Positions 27,749 through 37,007 of a stretch of 61,907 nucleotides of DNA are shown here, in pieces. A model generated the notes under the pieces. That model worked only from the letters and a program-made list of their open reading frames with translations, did not search any database and was not told the DNA's origin. The translations under genes were made by a program, and so were the position numbers. Source of the DNA: a virus; IMG/VR virus record IMGVR_UViG_3300023184_000128, positions 1 to 61,907 of that record. One strand, given 5' to 3'. How positions within the stretch are numbered: position 1 is the stretch's first letter; the number at the start of each line of letters is the position of its first letter.

Positions 27749-29291
27749 CTAGTTCAGTTAATGTAGCTTGTTTTGTTGATTCTTTTTTAGTTTCTGTTTC
27801 TTTTTTGCTTTTAAAATCTGGTAATTCCATCTTCCATAAGTTTTTTTGATTTTTGTGATAATCTATTTTTACACACTGCATTGCTTGTAATGCTTCTTGT
27901 GAGTTTGCGAATAATTTATTTGATGATCTCTTAACAAATTCATCTAATGTACTTTTCTTAAAATATATAAAATCTTTATTATCTATTTCTTCTCTAACCA
28001 AATAATTATTTTTAAGTTGATCAAAGTCATCTACTATTAAATGTGTTTCAAAGAATTTCTTTTTAAATGAGAATACAGTATCTTCTAATGTATCTTCATA
28101 TTTAGCATCTGTATTTTCTTTAGCTTTATCAAATAAACCTTGAACTAACATTTCAAAAGGATTAGGTCCTTTTTTAGGTTTAGGTAATGTCATCCAATTT
28201 ATAGAATAGATTAACATCTTTTTTCTAAATGATTTTTCGTCAATTAAATCATCATCGGTTTTAAATATCATATTTGTTCCTTTATATTTAAATTCAATAA
28301 AAGTTTCTTTTACATTTCTTGTAACAACTACATCTTCAAATTCATCTATGATATCTGGAACCTGACAACCGATTCCAAGTTTTCTCATTTGGCATAATTG
28401 TTTATTACAAATAGGTATCATATGAGGATATCTTGGTGGGCATTTATAGTTATAACTTTTCTTTGCAGTTGATTTAGCAACACTACCTAATATTTCTTTT
28501 TCAGTTAAAGGTTTAGTAAATATTGCCTGATTTCTTTCTAATAAGGTACTTACTAAAGTTTTTTTATCTATATTGCCGTCTGATTTTTTCATTTCAAGAA
28601 CAGCCATATTAAACATAATGTCGTTTCTATTATCTCCAGCCCATTTATCTGTAAGTAAATTTTGTATACACGGTGGATATTCGTTCCAATCTAATTCTGG
28701 TTCATATTTTTTAGTTTTAAAATTTATTAAATCATCAAATGATAATCTTTTTTTAAATGCTAATTCTATAAATTGTTCTAAATCTAATCCTTCTCCTCTA
28801 TCGTCATATGCATATTCAACTGTTCTTGCCTCTTTGTGATAAGGCATTCCTAAATGTTTATTACGAGGAAATACTTCTTTTGCTAAAAAATAACTTTCAT
28901 TCCATTTATCTAAAATTTCTCTAACTTTTTTTTCATCAGACCAATCTGTTAAAAATAAAATTAAATGTAGTCCCCCTGATTTTGATCTAAGAGGTACAAG
29001 TGGAAGACTATTTTGTTTAATAATTTCTATAAATTTCTTTGCATTAAAATCTTTATAACTACCAGGGTCCATATCAATACAACCCCATTTTGTTTTACCA
29101 TTTATTTCTGGTTTAATTCCAATAATAGTTTCTCCGTCTAAATGTTTTTTCCAAAGCTCCGCCGTTACTGGCTTATAGACAGTTACATATTTAGCTTGCC
29201 TCTTACCTCGCTCATCAAGGTCACCCGTTAAGGTGACCTCAATGTGCTGATTAGAATCGCCTTCAAACAGTTCTAATAGCTTTGTTTCCAT
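27702..29291 (-). CDS. Archaeo-eukaryotic-type primase / PrimPol-like protein
   Basis: A 529-residue protein with an AEP-like catalytic core: WGCIDMDPGS (Asp73, Asp75, metal binding) and LRSKSGGLHLIL (Ser/His motif, His109). Next come YPPCIQNLLTDKWAGDNRND, a helical region like primase C-terminal domains, and a four-Cys cluster (Cys284, 295, 300 and 309, CPPRYP..PIC.K..C) that could bind zinc or an Fe-S cluster. It makes RNA or DNA primers. No DnaG/Toprim gene is present. A charged tail of about 200 residues is of unknown role. Confidence 0.8.
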   Translation of the reverse strand: METKLLELFEGDSNQHIEVTLTGDLDERGKRQAKYVTVYKPVTAELWKKHLDGETIIGIKPEINGKTKWGCIDMDPGSYKDFNAKKFIEIIKQNSLPLVPLRSKSGGLHLILFLTDWSDEKKVREILDKWNESYFLAKEVFPRNKHLGMPYHKEARTVEYAYDDRGEGLDLEQFIELAFKKRLSFDDLINFKTKKYEPELDWNEYPPCIQNLLTDKWAGDNRNDIMFNMAVLEMKKSDGNIDKKTLVSTLLERNQAIFTKPLTEKEILGSVAKSTAKKSYNYKCPPRYPHMIPICNKQLCQMRKLGIGCQVPDIIDEFEDVVVTRNVKETFIEFKYKGTNMIFKTDDDLIDEKSFRKKMLIYSINWMTLPKPKKGPNPFEMLVQGLFDKAKENTDAKYEDTLEDTVFSFKKKFFETHLIVDDFDQLKNNYLVREEIDNKDFIYFKKSTLDEFVKRSSNKLFANSQEALQAMQCVKIDYHKNQKNLWKMELPDFKSKKETETKKESTKQATLTELDDEYHAQQFREPKQI

Positions 29292-30124
29292 TAGAACGGA
29301 ACTGATTCTGAGTCTTGTTTAATTTGTTGAGATTCTTCTTTGCCAAAATCAACTTTACCAAAGATATCTGACTTCATAGCACTTTCATAAAATGCTTTAG
29401 TCATCTCTAACACTTTAGCATACTTTGGATCATTCAAGTATTTATCAAACTCTACAATCCAACCATACCAACTGTTACCAGAATTAGATTCTTTAGTTGT
29501 GGTTAATTTATAAGCAGTTGCCCATGATGGCGGACAAAAGAAACCTTTCTTGCCTTGTAGTCTTCTACTTTGAATCATAGAATTCCAAGTTTTAGATTTT
29601 TTCTTTTGAGTAGACTTCATAGCAATCAATGCTGTTTCAACTGGATTATAATCTTTATCCAATATGTAAACGAAATGATTACCAGTGTCTTCTATATAAT
29701 TACCATTTGGTAATCTATCCTTATTGTCATCTCCTCTAGTAGTTTGTGACATAACAGACGGATCTGTATGTATTCCTACTGGACGACCTGGACTATCTCC
29801 TCTATCTTTCCATTCATTAAATGTATTGATGTACAGACAAGGAACAACAATTACACCTTCTTTACCTTTATAAAGGCTTCCTGTTGTTTCATTATAAATG
29901 TCTCCTTGTTTTGCACTTTCAATATATTTTCCATCACTTTCATCTAATACTTTAGAATTAGCGTATAAGATTTTAAGTATTGGAAGTTTTGTATCACGTG
30001 CTGTGACATACTCCGAACCCTGACCTGATGCTGATTCTAAATCTAACATCGCTGGCAGTGGAGCTTCTTTCTTAACTGCAACCTCAGCTTTTGCTGAAGC
30101 ATTTTTCGCTTGTGCTTGTACCAT
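29291..30124 (-). CDS. Single-stranded DNA-binding protein (phage type)
   Basis: A 277-residue protein. The N-terminal 30 residues are Ala/Lys-rich and disordered; the middle holds LPILKILYANSKVL, GVIVVPCLYINTFNEW, HFVYILDKDYNPVETALIAM, and KSKTWNSMIQSRRL, a strand-rich core shared with SSB-like proteins of marine phages. The end, QIKQDSESVPF, is acidic with Pro-Phe, the classical SSB tip that recruits partners. One-base overlap with the primase suggests coordinated expression. It coats ssDNA during replication. Confidence 0.75.
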   Translation of the reverse strand: MVQAQAKNASAKAEVAVKKEAPLPAMLDLESASGQGSEYVTARDTKLPILKILYANSKVLDESDGKYIESAKQGDIYNETTGSLYKGKEGVIVVPCLYINTFNEWKDRGDSPGRPVGIHTDPSVMSQTTRGDDNKDRLPNGNYIEDTGNHFVYILDKDYNPVETALIAMKSTQKKKSKTWNSMIQSRRLQGKKGFFCPPSWATAYKLTTTKESNSGNSWYGWIVEFDKYLNDPKYAKVLEMTKAFYESAMKSDIFGKVDFGKEESQQIKQDSESVPF

Positions 30125-30126
30125 GA

Positions 30127-30669
30127 TTACTCCTTCGTGGTTATTTTTGTTTTGTTTGCAACGTAAACGCCGAATATATCGGAAGGAACGTTCTTTCCTT
30201 GTTGGATTTGTTCTTTAACAAATGCCTTCAAGGTCATTGGTTCTACCTTTTCGGTCTGGTTCACATTATGCCCTTTTTTTCGTAAATCCGCAACTACGTT
30301 TTTAGCTACGTCATCTTCATTACGACCAAAAGTTAATGTTACGTTGTTCTTAATTAAATCCCCAAAACCATTTTGACGAAGCCATTCAAATGCTTCCTCA
30401 GTTTTAGTAGAGGGAATTCTTGCAGAATAAAATGGCTTAACTTCAACTGACGATCCGTCAGCAAGTTTAAGCAATGATATACCTGCTTGTTGCATTAAGT
30501 TTGGAATTGTCTGTTCGGAAAGCAATGATTCAGCTTCTTGTAACTTCTTTAATTGTTCTTCAGTTGCTGTTATTTGTTTCTGAACGTCCAATAACTTATT
30601 GCAAGATTTAGCAATGTCCGAAGACATTGCAGTATCAACTCGTATGGTTGATTCTGCTTCTAAGTCCAT
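30127..30669 (-). CDS. Conserved phage replication-block protein, unknown function
   Basis: A 180-residue protein. An N-terminal coiled coil (LLDVQKQITATEEQLKKLQE) is followed by LLKLADGSSVEVKPFYSARI, EEAFEWLRQNGFGDLIKNNV, MTLKAFVKEQIQQGKNVPSD and IFGVYVANKTKI. This order is well conserved in many podoviruses and siphoviruses beside SSB or recombinase genes. No activity is known to me. AAGGAGGTC, a near-perfect ribosome-binding site, precedes the ATG; it is the first gene of the leftward replication unit. Confidence 0.7.
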   Translation of the reverse strand: MDLEAESTIRVDTAMSSDIAKSCNKLLDVQKQITATEEQLKKLQEAESLLSEQTIPNLMQQAGISLLKLADGSSVEVKPFYSARIPSTKTEEAFEWLRQNGFGDLIKNNVTLTFGRNEDDVAKNVVADLRKKGHNVNQTEKVEPMTLKAFVKEQIQQGKNVPSDIFGVYVANKTKITTKE

Positions 30670-30704
30670 AAGACCTCCTTGGCAAAGCTGTTTATTTTAT
30701 TTGT

Positions 30705-30733
30705 TTGACAATGTAAAGCAAAAAATGTAAAAA
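30705..30733 (+). promoter_or_regulatory. Candidate promoter for the SNF2-type gene
   Basis: TTGACA (30705-30710), 17-base spacer, TAAAAA (30728-30733), 36 bases before the ATG of the rightward gene. On the other strand TTTACA (30717-30712) with TAAACA 17 bases further may serve the leftward replication genes. The region is AT-rich, so confidence is moderate. Confidence 0.5.
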
Positions 30734-30768
30734 AGATTAAATACTTTTAAAGTATGGAATGACGAAAC

Positions 30769-32187
30769 ATGGACAAGAAAAAATATACATATAAAACAAT
30801 ACCTTACGAGCATCAACGTAATGCTTTAATTAAAGGTGCTAAAGAATTAAATTTTGCATATTTCTTAGAGATGGGGACTGGCAAAACAAAAGTTGCCATA
30901 GATAATATAGCTTATTTATACCAAGAAAAATTAATTACTACTGCAATAGTTATTGCACCTAATTCTGTTTATAAAAACTGGATAAAAGAAATTGAAACAC
31001 ATTCTCCAGTAACTGATTATACAATGTTTGTTTGGAAAGATGATAATGAAATTAATTATCAAGCTGATAAATTAAATTATGTATTAATGAATGTAGAAGC
31101 TTTATCTCATAAAAATGGATTTGATTTTTTAACTAAACTTGTAATTAATACAGGTCAAAAAGCTATAATGATTGTAGATGAAAGTACTACAATTAAAAAT
31201 GATAAAGCAAAACGATCTAAAAATATTTGTAAATTATCTCCACATGTTAAATATAAAAGAATACTAACGGGCTCACCAGTGACCAAATCACCATTAGACT
31301 TATATCAACAATGTGCTTTCTTGTCTAAAGACTTACTTGGATATCCTTCTTTTGTAGCATTTAGAGCTAGATATGCAGTAATGAAACAAATTAATATGGG
31401 GCCAAATAGAGTTGTACTTATTCCACAATATTATACGAACTTAGATGAACTAGAAGCAAAGATTAAAAAGTTTTCTTTTAGAGTTAGAAAAGTAGATTGT
31501 TTAGATTTACCAAAAAAAATTTATCAACAACGATATGTAAATTTAACTAAAGAACAAATTAAAGTTTATGAAGATTTAAGAAAATATGCAAGATCTATTA
31601 TTGAAGATAAAGAAGTTAGCTTTGCAAATAAACTTACAGAGATATTAAAACTACATCAAGTTTGTAATGGATATTTAAAAACAGATGACGGAGAAATAGT
31701 TCCATTTGATAATGATCCTAAACTAGAAGAACTATTAAGTATTATAGAAGAATCAGATGGTAAATTTATTATCTGGGCTAATTATATCCATAACATTAAA
31801 ACAATCGTTAAAACTTTAAGAAAAGAATATGGAGATGAAAGTGTTGTATCTATTTATGGAGAAATAACTACAGAGAACAGAAAAAAAGCTGTAGAAGAAT
31901 TTCAAGGTAATGATAAAGTTAGATTCTTTGTTGGCAATCCAAGTACAGGAGGATATGGATTAACTTTAACTGCTGCAAGTTATGTAGTTTATTATTCTAA
32001 TAATTATAATTTAGAAGTTAGAGAACAATCAGAAGATAGAGCACATCGTATCGGACAAACAAAAAGTGTAACTTATATAGATTTAATTATAGATAAAACA
32101 ATTGATAGTCATATTATCTCTGCATTAAAACGTAAGATTAAAATATCTGCCGAGACGATGGGTGAAGAAATTAAAAATTGGATTTAA
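30769..32187 (+). CDS. SNF2-family DEAD/DEAH-type helicase/translocase
   Basis: A 472-residue protein: Q-like PYEHQRNAL, motif I EMGTGKTKVA (about 34-43), motif II VDEST (about 136-140), motif III LTGSPVTKSP, then a C-terminal domain with FIIWANYIHNIKTI, VVSIYGEITTENRKKAVEEF, NPSTGGYGLTLTAASYVV and motif VI EQSEDRAHRIGQ. It is a compact SNF2 translocase as in many phages; it may clear proteins or drive fork repair. It alone in 22.5-39 kb is rightward, converging with speD. Confidence 0.92.
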   Translation: MDKKKYTYKTIPYEHQRNALIKGAKELNFAYFLEMGTGKTKVAIDNIAYLYQEKLITTAIVIAPNSVYKNWIKEIETHSPVTDYTMFVWKDDNEINYQADKLNYVLMNVEALSHKNGFDFLTKLVINTGQKAIMIVDESTTIKNDKAKRSKNICKLSPHVKYKRILTGSPVTKSPLDLYQQCAFLSKDLLGYPSFVAFRARYAVMKQINMGPNRVVLIPQYYTNLDELEAKIKKFSFRVRKVDCLDLPKKIYQQRYVNLTKEQIKVYEDLRKYARSIIEDKEVSFANKLTEILKLHQVCNGYLKTDDGEIVPFDNDPKLEELLSIIEESDGKFIIWANYIHNIKTIVKTLRKEYGDESVVSIYGEITTENRKKAVEEFQGNDKVRFFVGNPSTGGYGLTLTAASYVVYYSNNYNLEVREQSEDRAHRIGQTKSVTYIDLIIDKTIDSHIISALKRKIKISAETMGEEIKNWI

Positions 32188-32594
32188 TTATTTGATTTAA
32201 CAAAACCAATAGTATGCAGTTCTTTTAAATCATGTTCTCTATCTAAGAATTTATATTCTATTTTGTGTACTATAAAATCTTTATCTATTTTTTTACAAAT
32301 AGTTTCTGGATCAAACTCTCCACAACTGTAAACATCAAATTGCATTAGTGCTGGATGAACTTCATCCCAAATATGCATTACGATGTGGGATGTTTCAATT
32401 ATTGCTGCTCCAGTAATTCCTCTGTTGCCTTCCATGTTAGAATATTTAACATAAGGCCCCATCATTACTTTCATTCCAATTTGTTCTATGAATTCATTTA
32501 ACCAACGCCTAAGAAACTCCTCGTCCATCGGTGGCCGATAGACTTCTGCTCTCACTATTAAATGTTTATGAACTAATAATTTATTTTCATTCAT
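32184..32594 (-). CDS. speD: S-adenosylmethionine decarboxylase-like protein
   Basis: The ATG at 32594 gives 136 residues, overlapping the upstream gene by 8 bases; a longer version starts inside that gene. The core ITGAAIIETSHIVMHIWDEV then FDVYSCGEFD matches class 1b SpeD: Ser69 aligns with the pyruvoyl-forming serine, His74 and Cys91 with the processing and acid residues. The usual Glu before the serine is Thr here (ETSH, not xESH). It makes decarboxylated SAM for spermidine, which packs DNA. Self-cleavage with Thr-Ser is uncertain. Confidence 0.8.
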   Translation of the reverse strand: MNENKLLVHKHLIVRAEVYRPPMDEEFLRRWLNEFIEQIGMKVMMGPYVKYSNMEGNRGITGAAIIETSHIVMHIWDEVHPALMQFDVYSCGEFDPETICKKIDKDFIVHKIEYKFLDREHDLKELHTIGFVKSNN

Positions 32595-33306
32595 TAACTG
32601 ACATTGTATAAAACTTTTCGACTCTGTCAAACCACTTGGACTCATATTCTGATAATTTTATTTTATCCATTTTGAACTCTTGGTACTTGCCATCCTTAGT
32701 ACAAATAGCGATAATACCCTGTTCAATTGGTCCATAATTTTTTTTATGAGCAATAGAGTAAGCTGCAACTTGATAGAAGTAGTCTTCAATCCATTCTTCT
32801 TTTTTTAATTTGTTAGCTTGTTTAAAGTCTATAATTGTATCTTTACCATCATACTTACCCACAAGATCGGTTGATCCTGCCCATTTAGATTCATATTGAA
32901 GATTTATTTCATTACCATAGACTTCTTTTAAAGGTTCTAGGTTATCTATGATCTTATGTGCCATGAGCCGTGATTGTGCCCCATCAGAGCTTAAATTAAG
33001 ATATCCTATGCCATTTATGTAGTTCTCTAGCACATAATGCATTTCGGTGCCTCTAGAGGCCGCTTTGGTGGTTATAGCCTGTGCTTCTTGGTACCCAACA
33101 CGTTCTCTCCAAGCATCTAAGGCTGCTTTTTTATCTTTAGAAGCTGTTTTAGCTAATATGGTCGTAACGGATGGAACTTTAGTTTCTCCGACTAAATAGG
33201 TCCGTGGGCCGTGGTCATCGTCTCTTGTATATCGGACATAAGGATACTTATCTATTCTTTTAAAGTCAGTAACTATGAAGCTGGAATCTTGTCGGATTAA
33301 TTTCAT
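32587..33306 (-). CDS. RecB/Cas4-like PD-(D/E)XK exonuclease
   Basis: A 239-residue protein with SVTTILAKT near the start, RGTEMHYVLENY (His90), YESKWAGSTDLVGKYDG (Glu139, Asp147), TIIDFKQANK (Asp160, Lys162) and YFYQVAAYSIA (QxxxY). These are the motifs of the RecB nuclease family, as in the exonuclease genes of many marine phages. It likely degrades DNA ends in recombination or host DNA. It has no Cas4-type Cys cluster. The octamer GAGCCGTG lies within it at 32965-32972. Confidence 0.85.
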   Translation of the reverse strand: MKLIRQDSSFIVTDFKRIDKYPYVRYTRDDDHGPRTYLVGETKVPSVTTILAKTASKDKKAALDAWRERVGYQEAQAITTKAASRGTEMHYVLENYINGIGYLNLSSDGAQSRLMAHKIIDNLEPLKEVYGNEINLQYESKWAGSTDLVGKYDGKDTIIDFKQANKLKKEEWIEDYFYQVAAYSIAHKKNYGPIEQGIIAICTKDGKYQEFKMDKIKLSEYESKWFDRVEKFYTMSVNE

Positions 33307-33343
33307 AGTTCTTATTAAATTAACTATGAAGAATGGTCAATGA

Positions 33344-33574
33344 TTATTTAACAAACTTAAATGCTATAACTATTAATGTAAGGATCAAGGCTCCCATACC
33401 ACCAATCATAGACCAAAGGATCTTATCTACTTTCTTTTCAATCTTATAAATAGCACAACTCATATGTTTTAAGTGATTATTTTTAATTATAGAAATATCT
33501 TTTTTTAAGTTATCTACTCTATGGTATAAATCTATCATATGATCTTCTAATCGTGATTTTATAATTCTTTTCAT
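33344..33574 (-). CDS. XhlA/holin-like protein with C-terminal membrane helix
   Basis: A 76-residue protein: a long charged coiled-coil part (LYHRVDNLKKDISIIKNNHL) and a C-terminal hydrophobic helix, KILWSMIGGMGALILTLIVI, with a short basic tail. This is the topology of XhlA-type cell-surface hemolysin-like phage proteins. It sits after the ejection-protein genes, overlapping the large gene by 4 bases. It may act with those proteins at the membrane, or in lysis. Confidence 0.65.
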   Translation of the reverse strand: MKRIIKSRLEDHMIDLYHRVDNLKKDISIIKNNHLKHMSCAIYKIEKKVDKILWSMIGGMGALILTLIVIAFKFVK

Positions 33575-35922
33575 CCTTGTCTCGCAATTTGCTGACCTGT
33601 TACATCAAATGGAAATAATCCAGCATATTGTTGTGCTTTATCCATTGGTTGTGCTGTTGGTGTAACTCCTGTTGTCATTGGAGTTCCTGGTGTATTAGCT
33701 GCAAATATATTTGCAGGCGGTGAGGTTGGTGTTACTGGAGCTTCTGATCTTGGACTTGTTTGTACTGGAGCTGGCGTTACAGGTGCTGGAGTAGGTTTTA
33801 CTTTTCCAGATTTTAAACCTTTAGCTTCAGAAGTAACAAAGTCTGTTTCTTCTATAACTCTTTTTGCTTCATCTCTATCAATAATTCCTTCATCACCTAA
33901 ATGAGCAACAAATTGTTTAAAAGCACTTCCTTTTATTGTTGGGTCTGTAGCTTTTATTGTTTTAGTTAAATATTCTACTGCTTTTGGACTTGTTAACATC
34001 CATCCTATTGCTCTTGGTGAAGCTAATACAAGAGAAGCCCCTATTAAACCTTTTCCTGTTTCACCTTGATATGCCCCTAATGTAAGTACTGCTCCAGCAG
34101 CAGTTGCAACTTTAGCTGTAGCTCCAGCCTGTTCAAATTGAAAATACATTGCACCAGGTCTTGGGCCAGCATCTCTTACTAATTTACCTTGTGAAAATTT
34201 AAGTGCATTTTGTAATTCTTGTAAACGAGCATATTCTTGTTTTGTAAATAATTCTTTTGCAATATCTTCATATTTTCCAGGTTTAGCTCCTGTAGCATTA
34301 GATCCTATTAAAGCTTCTAATTTATTTGCATTTACTCTATTATATTGTCCGATAGCTTCAGTAGAATCTCCTATAGCTTTTTTTAATAACTCACCTTTTA
34401 ATCCTAATTTTAATTGTTCAGCTTCTGCTTTTAATGCTGGAGTAGTTGCTCTTTTATCAATAATTTTAAGAGCCTCTTGCATAGGAACTACTTCTCCTCC
34501 GCTTCTTACAAGTTCTTTAAATACTAAATCAGGTCTTTTTTCTACAAGTTTTGTAATAATTGTATTATTAAAATCTTCTAATCCTTCTCTGTAAAACCTA
34601 TTAGCTTCAAAAAATGCTGCTTTTGCTTCTGGAGAAACTGCTGCATTTTCTAATAAACCAGTTATTTCTTTTTCTAAAATATTATATTCTTTTGTAAAAG
34701 AAGCTATATTTTTAGTATTAGTTGTATTAGCAGATCTTCCTAATTGTAATAATTTTTGTCTATATTGGTTTATTAAAGAAAAATCTGCATTGTAAGGAAG
34801 AGTTTTTTGAAACTCTAATAATTCTAAAGCAGCTTTATCTTGAGATCCTCCTGCTACTTTTTTAAGATCATTTATTCTTGCATCTAATAAATCATGATAA
34901 GGTTTAGTATCAATTAAAGGAGATTTACTAGATATAACCACTCCTGTTTTAGGATCTTTAACTATTCCTAATAATTCATCTACATTTTTATATTTAGCAT
35001 CAACAATTGCATCAAATGCGTTTCTTTGTTTAGCTAAAGATTCTTGTACTAATTTACCAGTAGCTAATTTATTATCTGTTATTACAAATTGATTAACAAA
35101 ATCATCTATTCCTGATTTTGCAATTGTTTCAGCCCCTTCTATTGTTTTTCTTAATCCGCTTGATCCAAATATACCTGATTTAACAATACTTTGTAATTGA
35201 TCTAAAAATTCACTATCTGTTGCTATTCCTGGAGTAAGAAATCCTTTTTTAGCTGCTTCATCTAATGCTATTCTATCTACTTCGTCTGTAAATGCTGCTT
35301 TTCCAGTTTTAATAATTTCTCTTTGTTCTTCTATTGTTTTAATAGCATCATCAGCACCTTTTAATAATTTAAAACCAGGGGCTACAACTTTTTCTACAGC
35401 TTTTACTGCTAATCCTCCAATTCCTTCTCCAGCAGCATTTTCAAAAGAGGCTCTTACAATTTCTTTTACCATATCATCTTTTGGATCTATGGGTTGAGCA
35501 GCTATAGATCCTATGGCTCCACCAGCTCCAGCACCTGCACTTCTAATTGCTAATTGTCTTAAAAAAGGTTGAGCTACTGTTGCAACTCTAGCTACAGTTA
35601 AAGGAGCTGTTGCTCCTCCAGTAAATGCTGCTCCAGCAACACCTCCACCTATCTCTAATACTAGTCTTGCAAATTCAGGTGACGTTACAAAATCTGCAAC
35701 TGCTTTATCTATATCAGATCCAGCACCAACCATTTCTCCAGTTAATTCTTTATCTGATACGTAAGTTTCGCCTGTAGATTGTTGATATGCATATGCATCT
35801 GCATTTGTTTTTTCTGATTTCTTAGCTTCAGCTGCTTTTAAAATAATACGTGCTTCTTCAGGAGTAGGTTGATCTCCTTTTATTTGAACAGCACCGATAC
35901 CTTCAACATTTATAGTACCCAT
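33571..35922 (-). CDS. Large virion ejection-type protein
   Basis: A 783-residue protein. A short N-terminal domain (VEGIGAVQIKGDQPTPEEAR) is followed by Gly/Ala-rich hydrophobic segments near 85-150 (LVLEIGGGVAGAAFTGGATA, AGAGAGGAIGSIAA), long helical regions, another hydrophobic part near 610-650, and a Pro/Thr-rich end. Such helical proteins with membrane-inserting segments are typical of the ejection proteins of podoviruses, delivered into the cell to form a channel. Homology by sequence is not evident; the role is from size, composition and context. Confidence 0.6.
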   Translation of the reverse strand: MGTINVEGIGAVQIKGDQPTPEEARIILKAAEAKKSEKTNADAYAYQQSTGETYVSDKELTGEMVGAGSDIDKAVADFVTSPEFARLVLEIGGGVAGAAFTGGATAPLTVARVATVAQPFLRQLAIRSAGAGAGGAIGSIAAQPIDPKDDMVKEIVRASFENAAGEGIGGLAVKAVEKVVAPGFKLLKGADDAIKTIEEQREIIKTGKAAFTDEVDRIALDEAAKKGFLTPGIATDSEFLDQLQSIVKSGIFGSSGLRKTIEGAETIAKSGIDDFVNQFVITDNKLATGKLVQESLAKQRNAFDAIVDAKYKNVDELLGIVKDPKTGVVISSKSPLIDTKPYHDLLDARINDLKKVAGGSQDKAALELLEFQKTLPYNADFSLINQYRQKLLQLGRSANTTNTKNIASFTKEYNILEKEITGLLENAAVSPEAKAAFFEANRFYREGLEDFNNTIITKLVEKRPDLVFKELVRSGGEVVPMQEALKIIDKRATTPALKAEAEQLKLGLKGELLKKAIGDSTEAIGQYNRVNANKLEALIGSNATGAKPGKYEDIAKELFTKQEYARLQELQNALKFSQGKLVRDAGPRPGAMYFQFEQAGATAKVATAAGAVLTLGAYQGETGKGLIGASLVLASPRAIGWMLTSPKAVEYLTKTIKATDPTIKGSAFKQFVAHLGDEGIIDRDEAKRVIEETDFVTSEAKGLKSGKVKPTPAPVTPAPVQTSPRSEAPVTPTSPPANIFAANTPGTPMTTGVTPTAQPMDKAQQYAGLFPFDVTGQQIARQG

Positions 35923-35924
35923 GA

Positions 35925-37007
35925 CTATTCTCCAATCATTTTTTTAAGTTCGTCTACTGAATAAACTTTTTGTTTAGATTGTTCTTCTTTAGGAGCTGGC
36001 TTATTATATCTTTTTTCAGAAGATTTAGCTTGTTCTTTAGGAGCAAGCGACAATGGAGTTGTTTTATATTTTTGTTTAATAGTTGAACCATCAGGTGTTT
36101 GAAATATATAATAACTATCTACTACTGGATTACCTTTTTCATCTAAAACTTTTTCTGATGTAAAAGTAGTTAACTTAGTTCCTTTAGGAGCATTTATTTC
36201 ATTACCTTCTTTATCTTTTATTTTTTTAGGTCTTAAATCAGAATCAATAAATATATTTTCTTGTTCTACACCTTTCTTTTTAGCAATATCTGCTATTGAA
36301 TCTCTATAAGAATCTAAAGCAGCTTGTTGTGTTTGAAAACCATTAATTGCACCTTCTGTAAATTGTCTTCGTTGGTCTGGAGTTAATCTTTCTCCTTTTA
36401 AAATTTTATTATGTATAGCTATTAAACCTTGTGGTGCACCTCTTGATTGTTCAACAGTTGCAAACTCTCCTTCTCTTACAGTAGATCCTGGATCTAATAT
36501 TTTAAGAAATCCAAATATAACTCCATAATCTCCAGCTGCATCATCTCTAGAAGCACCTTCTATAACTTTATTAATGTTTGTTTGACTTTCATTAAAAGAT
36601 TTTACAATAGGGCTATTTGAATACATTGTTCTAAATTCTTTTTCATCTTCTCTCAGTAATTTACCAGGTTCACCTTTAATTTTTTCTAGTTTAGCTAATT
36701 GATCTAATCTTTCATTTTCAGCTTTATCTATATCTAATCTAGTCTTAACAACTTGTGGTAAAGCAGCTCCAATATTAGAAGCAACAGCACCTAATTGAGA
36801 TTGTCCTGGTTGTCTAGTTCCTGTTAATAATTGTGATGCAAGAGGAGCCAATAACATTGCTGTTTTTTCTCCTTCACTTAATCCACCTTCATAGAAATGT
36901 TTTGCTCTTAAAGAAGCAAGCCCACCTTCTTTAAAACGAGATACTTCTTTATTTACTGTTTGTAAATATTTATCTCTAAATAATTTTCTTGTTAATACTT
37001 TATCCAT
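35925..37007 (-). CDS. Virion/ejection-type protein
   Basis: A 360-residue protein. Near the start is KEGGLASLRAKHFYEGGL, a motif also found in the gene at 38504 (QGGIASLNHFRDGGI). Then hydrophobic MLLAPLASQLLTG and helical, Gln/Lys-rich parts (ENERLDQLAKLEKIKGEPGK) follow, ending in a disordered Lys/Pro/Gln tail. It lies between two other ejection-like genes. The motif pair suggests a shared anchoring signal within virion proteins. No named family. Confidence 0.55.
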   Translation of the reverse strand: MDKVLTRKLFRDKYLQTVNKEVSRFKEGGLASLRAKHFYEGGLSEGEKTAMLLAPLASQLLTGTRQPGQSQLGAVASNIGAALPQVVKTRLDIDKAENERLDQLAKLEKIKGEPGKLLREDEKEFRTMYSNSPIVKSFNESQTNINKVIEGASRDDAAGDYGVIFGFLKILDPGSTVREGEFATVEQSRGAPQGLIAIHNKILKGERLTPDQRRQFTEGAINGFQTQQAALDSYRDSIADIAKKKGVEQENIFIDSDLRPKKIKDKEGNEINAPKGTKLTTFTSEKVLDEKGNPVVDSYYIFQTPDGSTIKQKYKTTPLSLAPKEQAKSSEKRYNKPAPKEEQSKQKVYSVDELKKMIGE

